From: Mycobacterium sp. IS-1496
Lineage (GTDB): Bacteria > Actinomycetota > Actinomycetes > Mycobacteriales > Mycobacteriaceae
DNA length: 64,000 bases
Assembly (NCBI RefSeq): GCF_001499995.1
Contig: NZ_LQIU01000013.1
Coordinates: 1 to 64,000 of the forward strand
Direction of reading: 5' to 3'
Positions 1 to 8,117 of this stretch are shown piece by piece; position 1 is the stretch's first letter; each line of letters opens with the position of its first letter. Position numbers and translations under genes: made by a program. A model generated the notes under the pieces. That model had not been told where the DNA came from, did no database searches, and saw only the letters and a program-made list of their open reading frames with translations.

Positions 1-35
1 GGAGAACACCAGCCGAGAAACTCAACGAACTACTC

Positions 36-1598
36 TCAAACCCACCAGCTGTTGCATCCACCGCTTGAAACCGCCGCGCGAAAAGGCGATCTGTGAGCAG
101 TCTCAGCGTAGCCGAGGCTGTGCAGGCACTCCTCGACCCGCTTCCAGCCGCTACTCGACCTCGCTTCTGGCGTCGCGGTGTTCACCATCTCGAGCAGCAG
201 GTCTCTGAGGGCCCGGTCGCGCTCCGACAGACCACTCGCGTAACGCTTGTCGAGCAGGTACTCGGTCGCAAGTTCGCTCTGTGTCGACGCCGCCCACACC
301 AGGCGGTCGAGGAAGATCTCGAGGATTCGCGCGCCCTTCTCGGACGACTCCGCTCCCATGGAGAGCATGTCGAGGTCCTTGTACTGGGCCCGTTCCAAGC
401 CTTTCGCCGTGAGTGCGAGCGCGGTGCCGGGCTTCGACGACTCCCGATCTCGCGCTCTGGCACGCACTTTCGAGACGGCTTCGGCCATCGCAAGGAAGTT
501 CTTGTCCGTCAGGCTGAACCCGACGAACAACAGGTGGCTCGTCAACAGCAGGGTCTGCACGACGCCTTCGAGCGCCTTTCGTTCGTCGGGGTATCGCTTC
601 AGGTCACCCTCGGTCAGCACGATGGAATCGGGTTGGTCGACGTCACCGTTGATCTTGAGCAGCCAGCGTGATCCGCCGGCCGCGAGTTGACGGGTGAGCA
701 CCCGGAATCCCTCACCCGCAGGCGCTTTGAGCGCCGTCTCCATGCATGAGTCGAAGTTGGTGGTCACCATGCGACGCACGTCGATACTCGCGAGCAGTGC
801 ATGGCCGACCCCATGGAGCTGCTTGTCCAGGAGTCGTCGGATGGCTTGGTGACGGCCGTCGCCGAGCTTCTCGATGATCGGTTCCGCGGCCCGATAAGGG
901 TCGTCGCCGGCCGGTGCGTCGGCTCCCGCCTCTTTGGCGAGAGTCTTCAACAGCTCCCACCAGTCGGGCAGGCCGACGGGTTTGGACACCCCTGCGCCGA
1001 GGAACAGCGAGAGTTCGCCGTGTGCAGCGAGCCGGCCCAATCGGTCTGCGTGACTGCGGAGTTCGTCGGACAGGTCTCGCCAGTCGTCGTCTCTCCTGCG
1101 CTCCTGCACGGCAGCGAAGTCACGGCGGTCGGAGCAGACGAGCGCGACGTCGACGTCCAGAGTCGTCGCGCGATGACGCTCCAAAAGAGCGTTGATGACC
1201 TCGGCGCGGCGGGTGCGCAACCCACCGTGGCCGGTGCCGGGCAGCGGCAGGCCGATCAACGACGCGGCCCGGCCCTCGCGTGCGGTGATCTGCCCGGCAA
1301 CGTGCTCGACTGCCGCCCACGTGCGGTCGACCACTTCGTCCGGGGTCGCGTCGCGGTCGATGTCCACGGTGACGAACGCCCACACAGGTCGGCCGTCGAC
1401 GGAGTGCAGGTCGATGACGCCCTCATTCGGTTTGTCCGGGAGAACCAGCCACCCCGGATCAAGCCGCGAAGCCGGCAGCCCGGCGGGCAGCACGTCACGC
1501 CATGCCGCGTTGACGTTGCCGGCCGAATCGCAGGGAACCAAGATGGCATCGCACGCCAATTTCGTGAGGTCACCGTGGGCGACGAAGAGATGGCCCAT
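36..1598 (-). CDS. Macro domain-SIR2-like fusion protein, probable defence effector
   Basis: The 520-residue protein has two readable parts. Residues about 3-170 look like a macro (ADP-ribose-binding) domain, with GDLTKL near the start and a PLPGTGHGG loop. Residues about 190-400 resemble the SIR2-like domain of anti-phage NADases: the NAD-binding loop LFLGAGVSKPVGLPDWW, then TTNFD, then KINGDV followed by IVLTEGDL. At the KINGDV position related proteins normally read K-(L/I)-H-G-D, so the usual catalytic histidine appears to be asparagine here (codon AAC near 650). The C-terminal ~120 residues are helical and unassigned. It starts 42 bases after the zinc-motif gene on the same strand, so the two are probably co-transcribed. 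Inference: an NAD- or ADP-ribose-sensing defence protein, possibly binding rather than cleaving NAD. Confidence 0.75.
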   Translation of the reverse strand: MGHLFVAHGDLTKLACDAILVPCDSAGNVNAAWRDVLPAGLPASRLDPGWLVLPDKPNEGVIDLHSVDGRPVWAFVTVDIDRDATPDEVVDRTWAAVEHVAGQITAREGRAASLIGLPLPGTGHGGLRTRRAEVINALLERHRATTLDVDVALVCSDRRDFAAVQERRRDDDWRDLSDELRSHADRLGRLAAHGELSLFLGAGVSKPVGLPDWWELLKTLAKEAGADAPAGDDPYRAAEPIIEKLGDGRHQAIRRLLDKQLHGVGHALLASIDVRRMVTTNFDSCMETALKAPAGEGFRVLTRQLAAGGSRWLLKINGDVDQPDSIVLTEGDLKRYPDERKALEGVVQTLLLTSHLLFVGFSLTDKNFLAMAEAVSKVRARARDRESSKPGTALALTAKGLERAQYKDLDMLSMGAESSEKGARILEIFLDRLVWAASTQSELATEYLLDKRYASGLSERDRALRDLLLEMVNTATPEARSSSGWKRVEECLHSLGYAETAHRSPFRAAVSSGGCNSWWV

Positions 1599-1640
1599 TC
1601 ACGTGACTGTAGCGCCGGCCGATTGCCCGCTGAGTGGCTT

Positions 1641-2510
1641 TCACCAGGTGCGGGTGCATTCGGTGCAGGTCCAGATGTCGTCGGTGACGCAGCAGCCGCG
1701 GGGGTCCAACCACGGTGCGATGTCCCGGGTCATCAACATCCCGAACAGCGCACGTTGGGTGCGCCCGGCACCGCAGGCGAGGCACTTCGGGTGCTGGGAG
1801 AACCGGAAGTCGAGCAGGTTGGTGTAGCCGCCCTCGCGCATCCGGTCCTGACAGCGGCGGCACAGCACACCGGGCCAGTCCTCGGGCAGCTCCGGGCGCC
1901 AGCAGCTGGCGGGGATGGGGCCCTCCAGGTAGCTGCAGGCGTGGCGGTCGTCCATGATCAGCACCTCGGGCGCCTCGCGGGCGGGTTCGTCGACGGTGTG
2001 GAAGCGGAAATTGGCGCCGGCGTCGTGGGACACCAGGTCGATGGTGTTATCGCAGCCGGTGCATCGCCCGCGTGAGTGCAGCAGAAGGCGGGCGCGGACC
2101 ACCGAGGTGTGGCCGAACCGCAATGACGGGTCGTCGCGGTCATGGCACTCCGACAACGCGAGCTCCATGCGGACCGCGTCGTCGCCCTCGAGCCGCCATG
2201 CTCGGCGCGGATCCCGCCCGAAGTTGACGACGTGCACCAGCGTGGCGAAGTCGAGGACGTGGGGCTCCACGAAGGTCCAGTCCACGACCGCACGACCGGT
2301 GCCCTCGTCGGCGCCGATGCTGCCAAGGGTGGTCAGGATGGACGCCGGTTCGGTGTTCAGGACGATCGCGACGGGGTCGCCGCGCCGAGCCTCACCGAAG
2401 CCGTAGCGCCACGGCCGGACCCTTGACCGGGATTCCAGCAGCGCGATCACGCCGAGCAGCCAGTCAGTCGATTCGACGATGTGCAGACGGTCGATGGAAG
2501 TTTGCGTCAC
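1641..2510 (-). CDS. Cysteine-rich zinc-motif protein, possibly HNH-like, upstream of the SIR2 gene
   Basis: The 289-residue product is not a family I can name. The central part reads RARLLLHSRGRCTGCDNTIDL, then a histidine-containing stretch, then LCRRCQDRM. This layout of C-x2-C, a D/H pair and a second C-x2-C resembles an HNH nuclease core, but the last CH of an HNH domain appears as CQ. A third knuckle (CLACG) and a fourth (CTECT) follow near the C terminus, so at least two zinc sites are likely. The GTG start is weakly supported because its GGGTAG-like ribosome site sits very close. It is the first gene of a likely two-gene operon with the macro-SIR2 gene, which suggests a nucleic-acid sensor or nuclease partner. 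The nuclease idea is inference. Confidence 0.6.
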   Translation of the reverse strand: MTQTSIDRLHIVESTDWLLGVIALLESRSRVRPWRYGFGEARRGDPVAIVLNTEPASILTTLGSIGADEGTGRAVVDWTFVEPHVLDFATLVHVVNFGRDPRRAWRLEGDDAVRMELALSECHDRDDPSLRFGHTSVVRARLLLHSRGRCTGCDNTIDLVSHDAGANFRFHTVDEPAREAPEVLIMDDRHACSYLEGPIPASCWRPELPEDWPGVLCRRCQDRMREGGYTNLLDFRFSQHPKCLACGAGRTQRALFGMLMTRDIAPWLDPRGCCVTDDIWTCTECTRTW

Positions 2511-2585
2511 CTACCCATTATTCCAGCCGGGTACGACAATTCGAGCGGTTGAGCGTTCGCTGTGAGTGGGTGTGGGCCGACGTGC

Positions 2586-2819
2586 TTACGGCTTCTTGAG
2601 CTCGAACCGGACGCGGTACAGCTGCCACTCGCATTTGACGCCGACCTGCTCGGCGTGCAGCAGACGTGCACCCTCGAGGCCTTTCTCCTCGGCCGCCGAC
2701 TTGAGCGCGCGCATGTACCTCGCGGCTTGCGCGACGATGCGCTCGTCCGGCGCCACCGCTTTCTCGTAATCGGTGAGCCTCAGGTGTTTCGTCGCGTGGT
2801 TCAAGAAAGTGCGGCGCAT
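2586..2819 (-). CDS. Small hypothetical protein
   Basis: This frame encodes about 77 residues starting MRRTFLNHATKHLRLT, mostly alpha-helical and rich in charged residues, ending RVRFELKKP. The open frame extends upstream to 2930, but the extra 37 residues are arginine/proline-rich and look like non-coding translation, so the internal ATG is preferred. No ribosome site decides the start. It lies alone between the SIR2 locus and the MscS gene, on the same strand as both. I recognise no family and propose no function. Confidence 0.45.
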   Translation of the reverse strand: MRRTFLNHATKHLRLTDYEKAVAPDERIVAQAARYMRALKSAAEEKGLEGARLLHAEQVGVKCEWQLYRVRFELKKP

Positions 2820-2971
2820 GGAAGTGACCGCTTCGAGAATCGATATCGCCGGCGATATCGCATTCGAAAAGGGACTACGCGGCCGACGCGCTGCGAGACG
2901 TGAGCCCTCCCGTGCCTGCAGGGAGAGCACCCAGCTACCGCCTCGGGCTTCGGGGGCTGCCCTGAGGCGCC

Positions 2972-3916
2972 CTACTCCTCAGCCATCGCGTAGACCCGGC
3001 TCCCTCGAGACGGCAGTTCTATGTCGTTCTCGTCGTAGGCGCGCAGGATCTCCCGCCGCAACCGTCGCTGCACCGACCACTGCGCATTCGGGCGCGTCTT
3101 GAGGGTCATCCGCAACGTCAGCAGGTCCGGCGACAGCTCCTGCACCCCGAGCATCTCCGGCTTGCCCAGCACCTTCGCGGCCAGCGTGGGGTCTTCGAGG
3201 GCCTCCTCGGCGGCCTCGACCGCCACCTTCTCGGCCTGCGCAACATCGGCGGTCAACGCAACAGGCATCTCGATGCGCGCGACGGCGTAGTCCTGGCTCA
3301 TGTTGCCGACCCGCGCGATCTCTCCGTTGCGGACATACCAGAGCGTGCCGTCGATGTCGCGCACCGTGGTGACCCGCAGACCGACGCTTTCCACCTCACC
3401 GACCGCTTCACCGAGGTCGACGGTGTCCCCGACGCCGTACTGGTCTTCGAGCAGCATGAACACGCCGGTCACGAAGTCACGCACCAGATTCTGCGCCCCG
3501 AAACCGATCGCGAGGCCGACGACGCCGGCCGAGGCGATGAACGGCGCGATGTTCACACCGAGCACGTTCAGACCGGACAGCACGACCCAGATCAACAGCA
3601 CAATCGACACCGTCGACTTCAGCACCGAACCGATGGTCTGCGCCCTCTGCTGGCGCCGTTCAGCGCTTTTCGCACCCGTGACCGTCGACGGGGCGCGGTC
3701 GCGCAGGTGACGCAGGAGCGGCGGCTTCTTGGACTGCGCCTCCACGGTGCCGCCCCGAGCCTTGCTCCGGCCAGTGGCGGCGCGATCAATCATGCGGTGC
3801 AGCACGAACCGGGCAATCAGAGCGACGATGACGTAAGCGACAACCCGGATGGGAACCTCGATGAGCCAGTGCTTGTTTGTGTCCGTCCATTCGAAGGCGA
3901 GGTTGTACACATCCAT
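2972..3916 (-). CDS. MscS-family small-conductance mechanosensitive channel
   Basis: The protein of about 314 residues gates ions or solutes across the inner membrane under tension. Two transmembrane segments come first (around PIRVVAYVIVALIARFVL and STVSIVLLIWVVLSGL), separated by a basic cytosolic loop. The MscS pore helix follows, with GVVGLAIGFGAQNLVRD leading into GVFMLLEDQYGVGD. That glycine/alanine-packed TM3 followed by the beta-domain entry is diagnostic. The C-terminal cytosolic alpha/beta region reaches the stop. An in-frame ATG exists upstream at 4003, but the added residues are unlike a signal or TM helix, so ATG 3916 (MDVYNLAFEW) is chosen. It appears monocistronic and part of the backbone rather than the defence content. 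Confidence 0.88.
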   Translation of the reverse strand: MDVYNLAFEWTDTNKHWLIEVPIRVVAYVIVALIARFVLHRMIDRAATGRSKARGGTVEAQSKKPPLLRHLRDRAPSTVTGAKSAERRQQRAQTIGSVLKSTVSIVLLIWVVLSGLNVLGVNIAPFIASAGVVGLAIGFGAQNLVRDFVTGVFMLLEDQYGVGDTVDLGEAVGEVESVGLRVTTVRDIDGTLWYVRNGEIARVGNMSQDYAVARIEMPVALTADVAQAEKVAVEAAEEALEDPTLAAKVLGKPEMLGVQELSPDLLTLRMTLKTRPNAQWSVQRRLRREILRAYDENDIELPSRGSRVYAMAEE

Positions 3917-4061
3917 GCCTGGGACCGTACCCAGAACGCCCAACGAGACACACATTGCGACATCGGTCACTGCCTCGGACCGAGCCACTAACACAGATGT
4001 CAAATCGATGGATACGCAGCGCTTTTCACCGAAACCACCCGGTGGCGACCAGCGCCCCTCT

Positions 4062-4808
4062 CTAGACGGTGAAACCGCCGTCGATGTTCAGGTTCGCGCC
4101 GGTGATGTATCCGGACTCCGGGCCCGCCAGGAAGCTGACGAAGGCGGCGACGTCGGTCGTGTGCCCGTAGCGACCCTGCGCGGTGACGCGCTTGAGACTT
4201 TCGGCGAAGTCGCCGCTGTCGGGGTTCGCGTCGGTGTCGATCGGGCCCGGCTGCACGTTGTTGACGGTGATTCCGCGCGGTCCGAGTTCGCGGGCCAGAC
4301 CGCGGGTGAACGACGACACCGCCCCCTTGGTCATGCCGTAGACCGACAGTCCCGGCCCGGGAATGCGGTCGGCGTTGATGCTACCGATGTTGATGATGCG
4401 CGCGCCGTCGCTGAGGTGTTTGATCGCGCTGCGGGTCGTCCAGAACATGCTGCCGATGTTGATGGCCACCTGGCGGTCGAATTCCTCGCCCGGATATCCG
4501 TCGATCGGGGCGATGTGCGCGACGGCGACGTTGTTCACCACGACGTCGAGGCCGCCGAGTTCGGCGACGGCCCTGTCGACGGCGCTCGCCGTCTGGGCGG
4601 AATCGGCCGCGTCGGCCTGAATCGCCACCGCCGTGGCACCGTCCGCGGTGACCTCGGCGACGAGTTTCTCCGCATTCGTCCCGGAGGCCGCGTAGGTGAA
4701 GGCGACCGCGGCGCCGTCGGCGGTCAGCCGCCGCACGATCTCCGCGCCGATGCCGCGTGACCCGCCGGTGACCAGGGCTCGCCGTCCTGTCAGGGGTGCT
4801 GTGCTCAT
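4062..4808 (-). CDS. SDR-family NAD(P)-dependent oxidoreductase
   Basis: The 248-residue protein is a classical short-chain dehydrogenase/reductase. TGGSRGIG near residue 15 is the dinucleotide-binding glycine motif, NNVAV is the NNAG-type strand, and the catalytic Ser-Tyr-Lys set is seen in NIGSINADRIPGPGLSVYGMTK (serine, then Y-x3-K). It ends with the usual ITGANLNIDGGFTV. The substrate cannot be read; the 3-oxoacyl-ACP reductase-like subgroup has many roles. The start is firm: AGGAGG (plus-strand cctcct at 4818-4823) sits nine bases upstream of the ATG. A TetR-type regulator is transcribed divergently from 4926, and a perfect 12-bp palindrome overlaps the upstream edge of the ribosome site, so repression by that regulator is likely. 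Confidence 0.92.
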   Translation of the reverse strand: MSTAPLTGRRALVTGGSRGIGAEIVRRLTADGAAVAFTYAASGTNAEKLVAEVTADGATAVAIQADAADSAQTASAVDRAVAELGGLDVVVNNVAVAHIAPIDGYPGEEFDRQVAINIGSMFWTTRSAIKHLSDGARIINIGSINADRIPGPGLSVYGMTKGAVSSFTRGLARELGPRGITVNNVQPGPIDTDANPDSGDFAESLKRVTAQGRYGHTTDVAAFVSFLAGPESGYITGANLNIDGGFTV

Positions 4809-4822
4809 GCTCGATGGCCTCC

Positions 4823-4834
4823 TCGTAATTACGA
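4823..4834. promoter_or_regulatory. Palindrome in SDR/TetR intergenic region, probable operator
   Basis: TCGTAATTACGA is a perfect 12-bp palindrome. It lies just upstream of the SDR ribosome site and about 90 bases before the tetR-type gene. TetR-family repressors commonly bind such palindromes between themselves and a divergent target. The assignment is inference from sequence and position. Confidence 0.5.
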
Positions 4835-4925
4835 ACCGGTGTGTTACTTAGTACGCTGAGGTCAAGCCGGTTGCCGTGCGACGGCATTCCCACTGTGACC
4901 GGCATCACAAGAAGGGTGGTCCGCG

Positions 4926-5474
4926 ATGACCGTCGGACGCCCGCGGGAGTTCGACCCCGATCAGGTCGAGGACGCGGCGATGCGGCTGTTCTGGGAGCGC
5001 GGCTTCGACGGCGTGTCGATCTCCGATGTGACGGCCGCAACGGGGGTCAACCGACGCAGCATCTACGCCGAGTTCGGGTCCAAAGAGAACCTGTTCACAC
5101 GCGCCTTTCGTCGCTACCTCGCCGGCCCCAGCGCCTACACCGCCGAGGCACTGACCCGGCCGACGGCCCGCGAGGTCGCCGAGGCGATGGTGCATGGGGC
5201 CGCAGACACGGTCAGCGGCGACGTCCACGGCTGCCTGACCGTCGGCGAGGCGCCCGGCCTGGCCGAGTGGCGCGGCGAGACGGTGCACCGGCTCGCCGAA
5301 CGCTTCGCCGCCGCGGCGGCTGCCGGCGAATTGCCCGGCGTCGACACCCTGTTGCTGGCGCGCTGGGTGTCGGCCGTGTGCCAAGGCATCGCGATCCAGG
5401 CCCGCAGCGGAGCCGGCCGCGCCGATCTGCACGCCGTCGCAGACCAGGCCCTGAGAGGTTGGCCGTCGGCCTGA
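4926..5474 (+). CDS. TetR/AcrR-family transcriptional regulator
   Basis: The 182-residue regulator has an N-terminal helix-turn-helix: VEDAAMRLFWERGFDGVSI, then DVTAATGVNRRSIYAEFGSK, with the characteristic Y-x-x-F and K-E-x-L-F. The C-terminal domain has the pattern of the AcrR subgroup with a conserved GCL (HGCLTV) around residue 100. It is transcribed away from the SDR gene with a 117-base shared regulatory region, so it most likely represses that gene and itself. The inducer cannot be predicted. The stop is one base from the end of the convergent Nudix-type regulator. Confidence 0.9.
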   Translation: MTVGRPREFDPDQVEDAAMRLFWERGFDGVSISDVTAATGVNRRSIYAEFGSKENLFTRAFRRYLAGPSAYTAEALTRPTAREVAEAMVHGAADTVSGDVHGCLTVGEAPGLAEWRGETVHRLAERFAAAAAAGELPGVDTLLLARWVSAVCQGIAIQARSGAGRADLHAVADQALRGWPSA

Positions 5475-5475
5475 C

Positions 5476-6129
5476 TTACGCCTGCGTGCGCCGGAACAAC
5501 TCGGCCGGACGCCCCCGCGACCCGCTCGTCGTCACGCCCGTCGCGTCCAGCTTGGGCTCCATCGCCCGACGAAAGCTGTCCCGCTGCAACGTCTTTCCGG
5601 CCACCGCCTCGTGCGCCAACCGCAGCTCGCGCAGCGTGAACTCCTCCCCCAGCAGGCCGTCGGGGTCGGGCTGGTCGGCGTAACGGGAGCGGATGTGCTC
5701 GACGGCCCGCACGATGATGTCGGCGTGGTCGTACGGCAGCCGCCCGGGTTTGGCGACCGGAACCAGCCGCGTCGCAGACGGGAAGCGGGCGTCGAGTTGG
5801 TCGATCCGCACCACCTGCACGTGCGCGACGGACAGCACCCAGCCGCGGTCGTCGCGCGCGGGGTCGTCGAACACCTGCAGCTGGCGGGGCACCAGACCCC
5901 GGACGTTGGCCTTGACCCGCAGTGACCGGTCGACGGCGTCGGCGAGCCGCTCCCCCTCGTGCAGGAACGTGCCGGGCAGCGCCCAGCCCGGCCCGTTCGC
6001 CCGGCGCACCTCCAGGACCACCAGCCCCAGCGTGTCGTCGAGCGTGAGGACCGCGGTGTCCACGGCGACCGACGGGCGCGGATAGTCGGTGAGCGCGCGC
6101 CCGCTGCCGTCTCGAAAATCTCGGTCCAT
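5476..6129 (-). CDS. NrtR-like Nudix-domain transcriptional regulator
   Basis: The 217-residue protein has an N-terminal Nudix fold (PRPSVAVDTAVLTLDD, then GWALPGTFLHEGERLADAV) and a C-terminal winged helix (FTLRELRLAHEAVAGK, then RDSFRRAMEP, ending RGRPAELFRR). This is the domain order of NrtR regulators, which bind ADP-ribose-type ligands and control NAD metabolism. The Nudix box is degenerate: the REUxEE core reads like DRSLRVKANV. The domain is therefore probably a ligand sensor rather than a hydrolase. It is divergent from an ADP-ribosylglycohydrolase gene, a known type of NrtR partner, and a strong inverted repeat lies between them. Confidence 0.85.
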   Translation of the reverse strand: MDRDFRDGSGRALTDYPRPSVAVDTAVLTLDDTLGLVVLEVRRANGPGWALPGTFLHEGERLADAVDRSLRVKANVRGLVPRQLQVFDDPARDDRGWVLSVAHVQVVRIDQLDARFPSATRLVPVAKPGRLPYDHADIIVRAVEHIRSRYADQPDPDGLLGEEFTLRELRLAHEAVAGKTLQRDSFRRAMEPKLDATGVTTSGSRGRPAELFRRTQA

Positions 6130-6154
6130 GTCGGTGCCTCAGCGTACAGTGAGA

Positions 6155-6184
6155 CTCAATTAGCGCAGAAACGCGCAAATTGAG
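6155..6184. promoter_or_regulatory. Inverted repeat between NrtR-like and ADP-ribosylglycohydrolase genes
   Basis: Two 12-base arms, CTCAATTAGCGC and GCGCAAATTGAG, are separated by six bases; 11 of 12 pairs match. The element lies 25 bases before the regulator start and 17 bases before the hydrolase start. It is well placed to be the operator for the NrtR-like protein on both genes. The operator role is inference. Confidence 0.6.
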
Positions 6185-6200
6185 ATCCGAGGGGGATGCC

Positions 6201-7640
6201 ATGACGTCTTTGCACGATCGCATCGAAGGGGTGCTGCTGGCCACGGCGGCGGGGGACGCGCTCGGCGCGCCGTACGAGTTCGGCCCGGCGCGCGGGCCGG
6301 AACTTCCCGTCGAGATGGTCGGGGGCGGGGTGTGGGAGCCCGGCGAATGGACCGACGACACCTCGATGGCGATCGCCATCGCCGAGGTCGCCGCGACCGG
6401 CGCAGATCTGCGTGACCAGGCGGCGCAGGACACGATCGTCGCGCGCTGGCGTGGATGGTCGTTGCACGCCAAGGACGTCGGCATTCAGACTCGGTCGGTG
6501 CTCAGCGCCGCTGCGCGGTCGGGCTCCGTCACGGCGGCGCGCACCCGCGCGGAGTCCGCCGGCCTGCACGAGCGCACCGGCCGCACGGCGGGCAACGGGT
6601 CGCTGATGCGGACCGCGCCGGTGGCGCTGGCCTACCTCGACGACGAGGACGCGATGGTCGAGGCCGCCCGCGCCGTCAGCGAGCTCACCCACTTCGATCT
6701 CGACGCCGGCGACGGATGCGTGCTGTGGTGCTGCGCGATCCGCCATGCGGTGCTGACCGGACAGCTCGATGCGCGAATCGGGTTGCGCCACATCGACTGG
6801 AGCCGCCGCAAGGTGTGGCAGGAGCGGCTGGATACTGCGGAGTCGGGACGGCCGTCGTCGTTCGCGCACAATGGCTGGGTGGTGGCCGCGCTGCAGGCGG
6901 CGTGGTCGGCGATCGCCACGACGGCCGTGCCGGTCGATGACCCGGCGCGTGGGGTGTTCCGCGCCGATCATCTGCGGTTGGCGCTCGACGCGGCGGCGCG
7001 GGCGGGTGACGACACGGACACGGTGGCCGCGATCGCGGGAGGCCTGTTGGGGGCGGCGTACGGCGCGTCGGCGGTGCCGGTGCAGTGGCGGGCGATGCTG
7101 CACGGGTGGCCGGGCATGACGGCGCGGGGCCTGGTCGGACTGGCGTCGGGCATTCAACGGCGGGGCGAGCCGGATTCGTTCGACTTCTCCTATCCCGGTT
7201 CGTCGGTGGACGTCGTCGCGCGGCATCCGTATGACGACGGTGTGGTGCTGGGCGGGATCGGGGTGTTGCGGCGGCTGCCGCCGGATGTCGATGCGGTGGT
7301 GTCGTTGTGCCGGGTGGCCGACGAGGACGTGCCTGCGGGCATGCCGCACGTCGAGGTGCGGTTGATCGACCGGGTGGATGAGAACCCGCATCTTGATTTC
7401 GTCCTGCTCGAGGCGGTGCGTGCCGTCGAGGAACTCCGGCGCGAAGGGCGAACGGTGTTGGTGCACTGCGTCGGTGCGTACAGCCGCACGCCAACGATCG
7501 GTGCGTTGTACGGCGCACGGCTGAAGGGTGTGAGCGTTGATCGCGCCCTGGCCGATGTCGGCGAGGTGCTGCCGGGTGCGCACCCGAACCGCGCGTTCCG
7601 GGCGGCGTTGCGACGGTTGCACGCAGCACCCAGAGGCTGA
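6201..7640 (+). CDS. ADP-ribosylglycohydrolase fused to a dual-specificity phosphatase-like domain
   Basis: The product is about 479 residues. Residues 1-310 are a DraG/ARH-type ADP-ribosylglycohydrolase, which removes ADP-ribose from modified macromolecules. The signatures are GDALGAPYEF, WTDDTSMAIAIAE (metal-binding TDD), GNGSLMRTAPVAL and the distal GDDTDTVAAI. The C-terminal ~150 residues are a different domain ending in VHCVGAYSRTPTIG, which matches the H-C-x5-R phosphatase loop of dual-specificity phosphatases. ATG 6201 is chosen because GAGGGGGA lies six bases upstream; the frame also opens at TTG 6180, inside the operator. Regulation by the divergent NrtR-like protein is likely. The phosphatase substrate is unknown; a role in nucleotide or phospho-ADP-ribose processing would fit. 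Confidence 0.88.
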   Translation: MTSLHDRIEGVLLATAAGDALGAPYEFGPARGPELPVEMVGGGVWEPGEWTDDTSMAIAIAEVAATGADLRDQAAQDTIVARWRGWSLHAKDVGIQTRSVLSAAARSGSVTAARTRAESAGLHERTGRTAGNGSLMRTAPVALAYLDDEDAMVEAARAVSELTHFDLDAGDGCVLWCCAIRHAVLTGQLDARIGLRHIDWSRRKVWQERLDTAESGRPSSFAHNGWVVAALQAAWSAIATTAVPVDDPARGVFRADHLRLALDAAARAGDDTDTVAAIAGGLLGAAYGASAVPVQWRAMLHGWPGMTARGLVGLASGIQRRGEPDSFDFSYPGSSVDVVARHPYDDGVVLGGIGVLRRLPPDVDAVVSLCRVADEDVPAGMPHVEVRLIDRVDENPHLDFVLLEAVRAVEELRREGRTVLVHCVGAYSRTPTIGALYGARLKGVSVDRALADVGEVLPGAHPNRAFRAALRRLHAAPRG

Positions 7641-7844
7641 CTGTCACAACCCATCCCGACAGTGAGGGGTGCGCCTGCTGAGCGTCAAAGCCTACAGGCA
7701 TTCAAATCGAACGGGAGGGACATGTCAGCGTTCCACACAGATGGGTTCGGGGCCTCTCGAGAAAGGATCAAACGGACTCCAGTCTCCGGCGGGAGGCGTA
7801 CCGATATCGAGCGGCCCAACTATCGACGCGTTATCTTGGCGGCT

Positions 7845-8117
7845 TCATCGTGGTACCCCACGGTCGGTGCCCGGCTGCATGAAGAGGCGCTCGTCGCGTT
7901 CGTGTCGACGACACGAATCCGCGAATTCCCGCGCTTGTTCTGAGTCACCGCGCAGCGCCTCATACTCCTCGTCGCTGAGCCTGTAATACTCCATATAGTC
8001 GATCATCTGGTTGCTAACTGGTATTGCCAGATAATGGAGACCTGATTCAGACTCGATGCCCAGCGAGTAGCGGTCTTCTTTTGAGAGGAAAGCCTTCTCG
8101 AACTTCACTGTTGTCAC
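7845..8117 (-). CDS. Candidate immunity protein for the upstream ESX toxin
   Basis: The 90-residue acidic protein starts MTTVKFEKAFLSKEDRY and has an alpha/beta pattern rich in Glu and Asp. Its ATG overlaps the stop of the toxin gene (ATGA, 8114-8117), so the two are translationally coupled. Known CpnT loci place the immunity factor directly after the toxin, and acidic small proteins in that slot are typical. I recognise no named immunity family in the sequence, so the function is inferred from position. The C terminus (TDRGVPR) is followed by a 200-base intergenic region up to the convergent hydrolase gene. Confidence 0.6.
   Translation of the reverse strand: MTTVKFEKAFLSKEDRYSLGIESESGLHYLAIPVSNQMIDYMEYYRLSDEEYEALRGDSEQAREFADSCRRHERDERLFMQPGTDRGVPR

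Noticed and set aside
801..2075. Long plus-strand open frame opposite the SIR2 and zinc-motif genes
   Set aside because: Its translation is low-complexity Val/Ala/Gly/Arg sequence without motifs and it mirrors two well-supported minus-strand genes; this is usual in GC-rich DNA.
5135..6484. 449-codon minus-strand frame across tetR, the Nudix-type gene and the operator
   Set aside because: It overlaps three supported features and its product is Arg/Ala/Pro-rich with no domain.
6156..7701. Long minus-strand frames opposite the ADP-ribosylglycohydrolase
   Set aside because: His/Arg/Pro-rich translations mirror a gene with clear catalytic motifs on the plus strand.
7662..7986. Two plus-strand frames between the hydrolase and the toxin locus
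   Set aside because: No ribosome site or coding pattern; both overlap the coupled immunity candidate.
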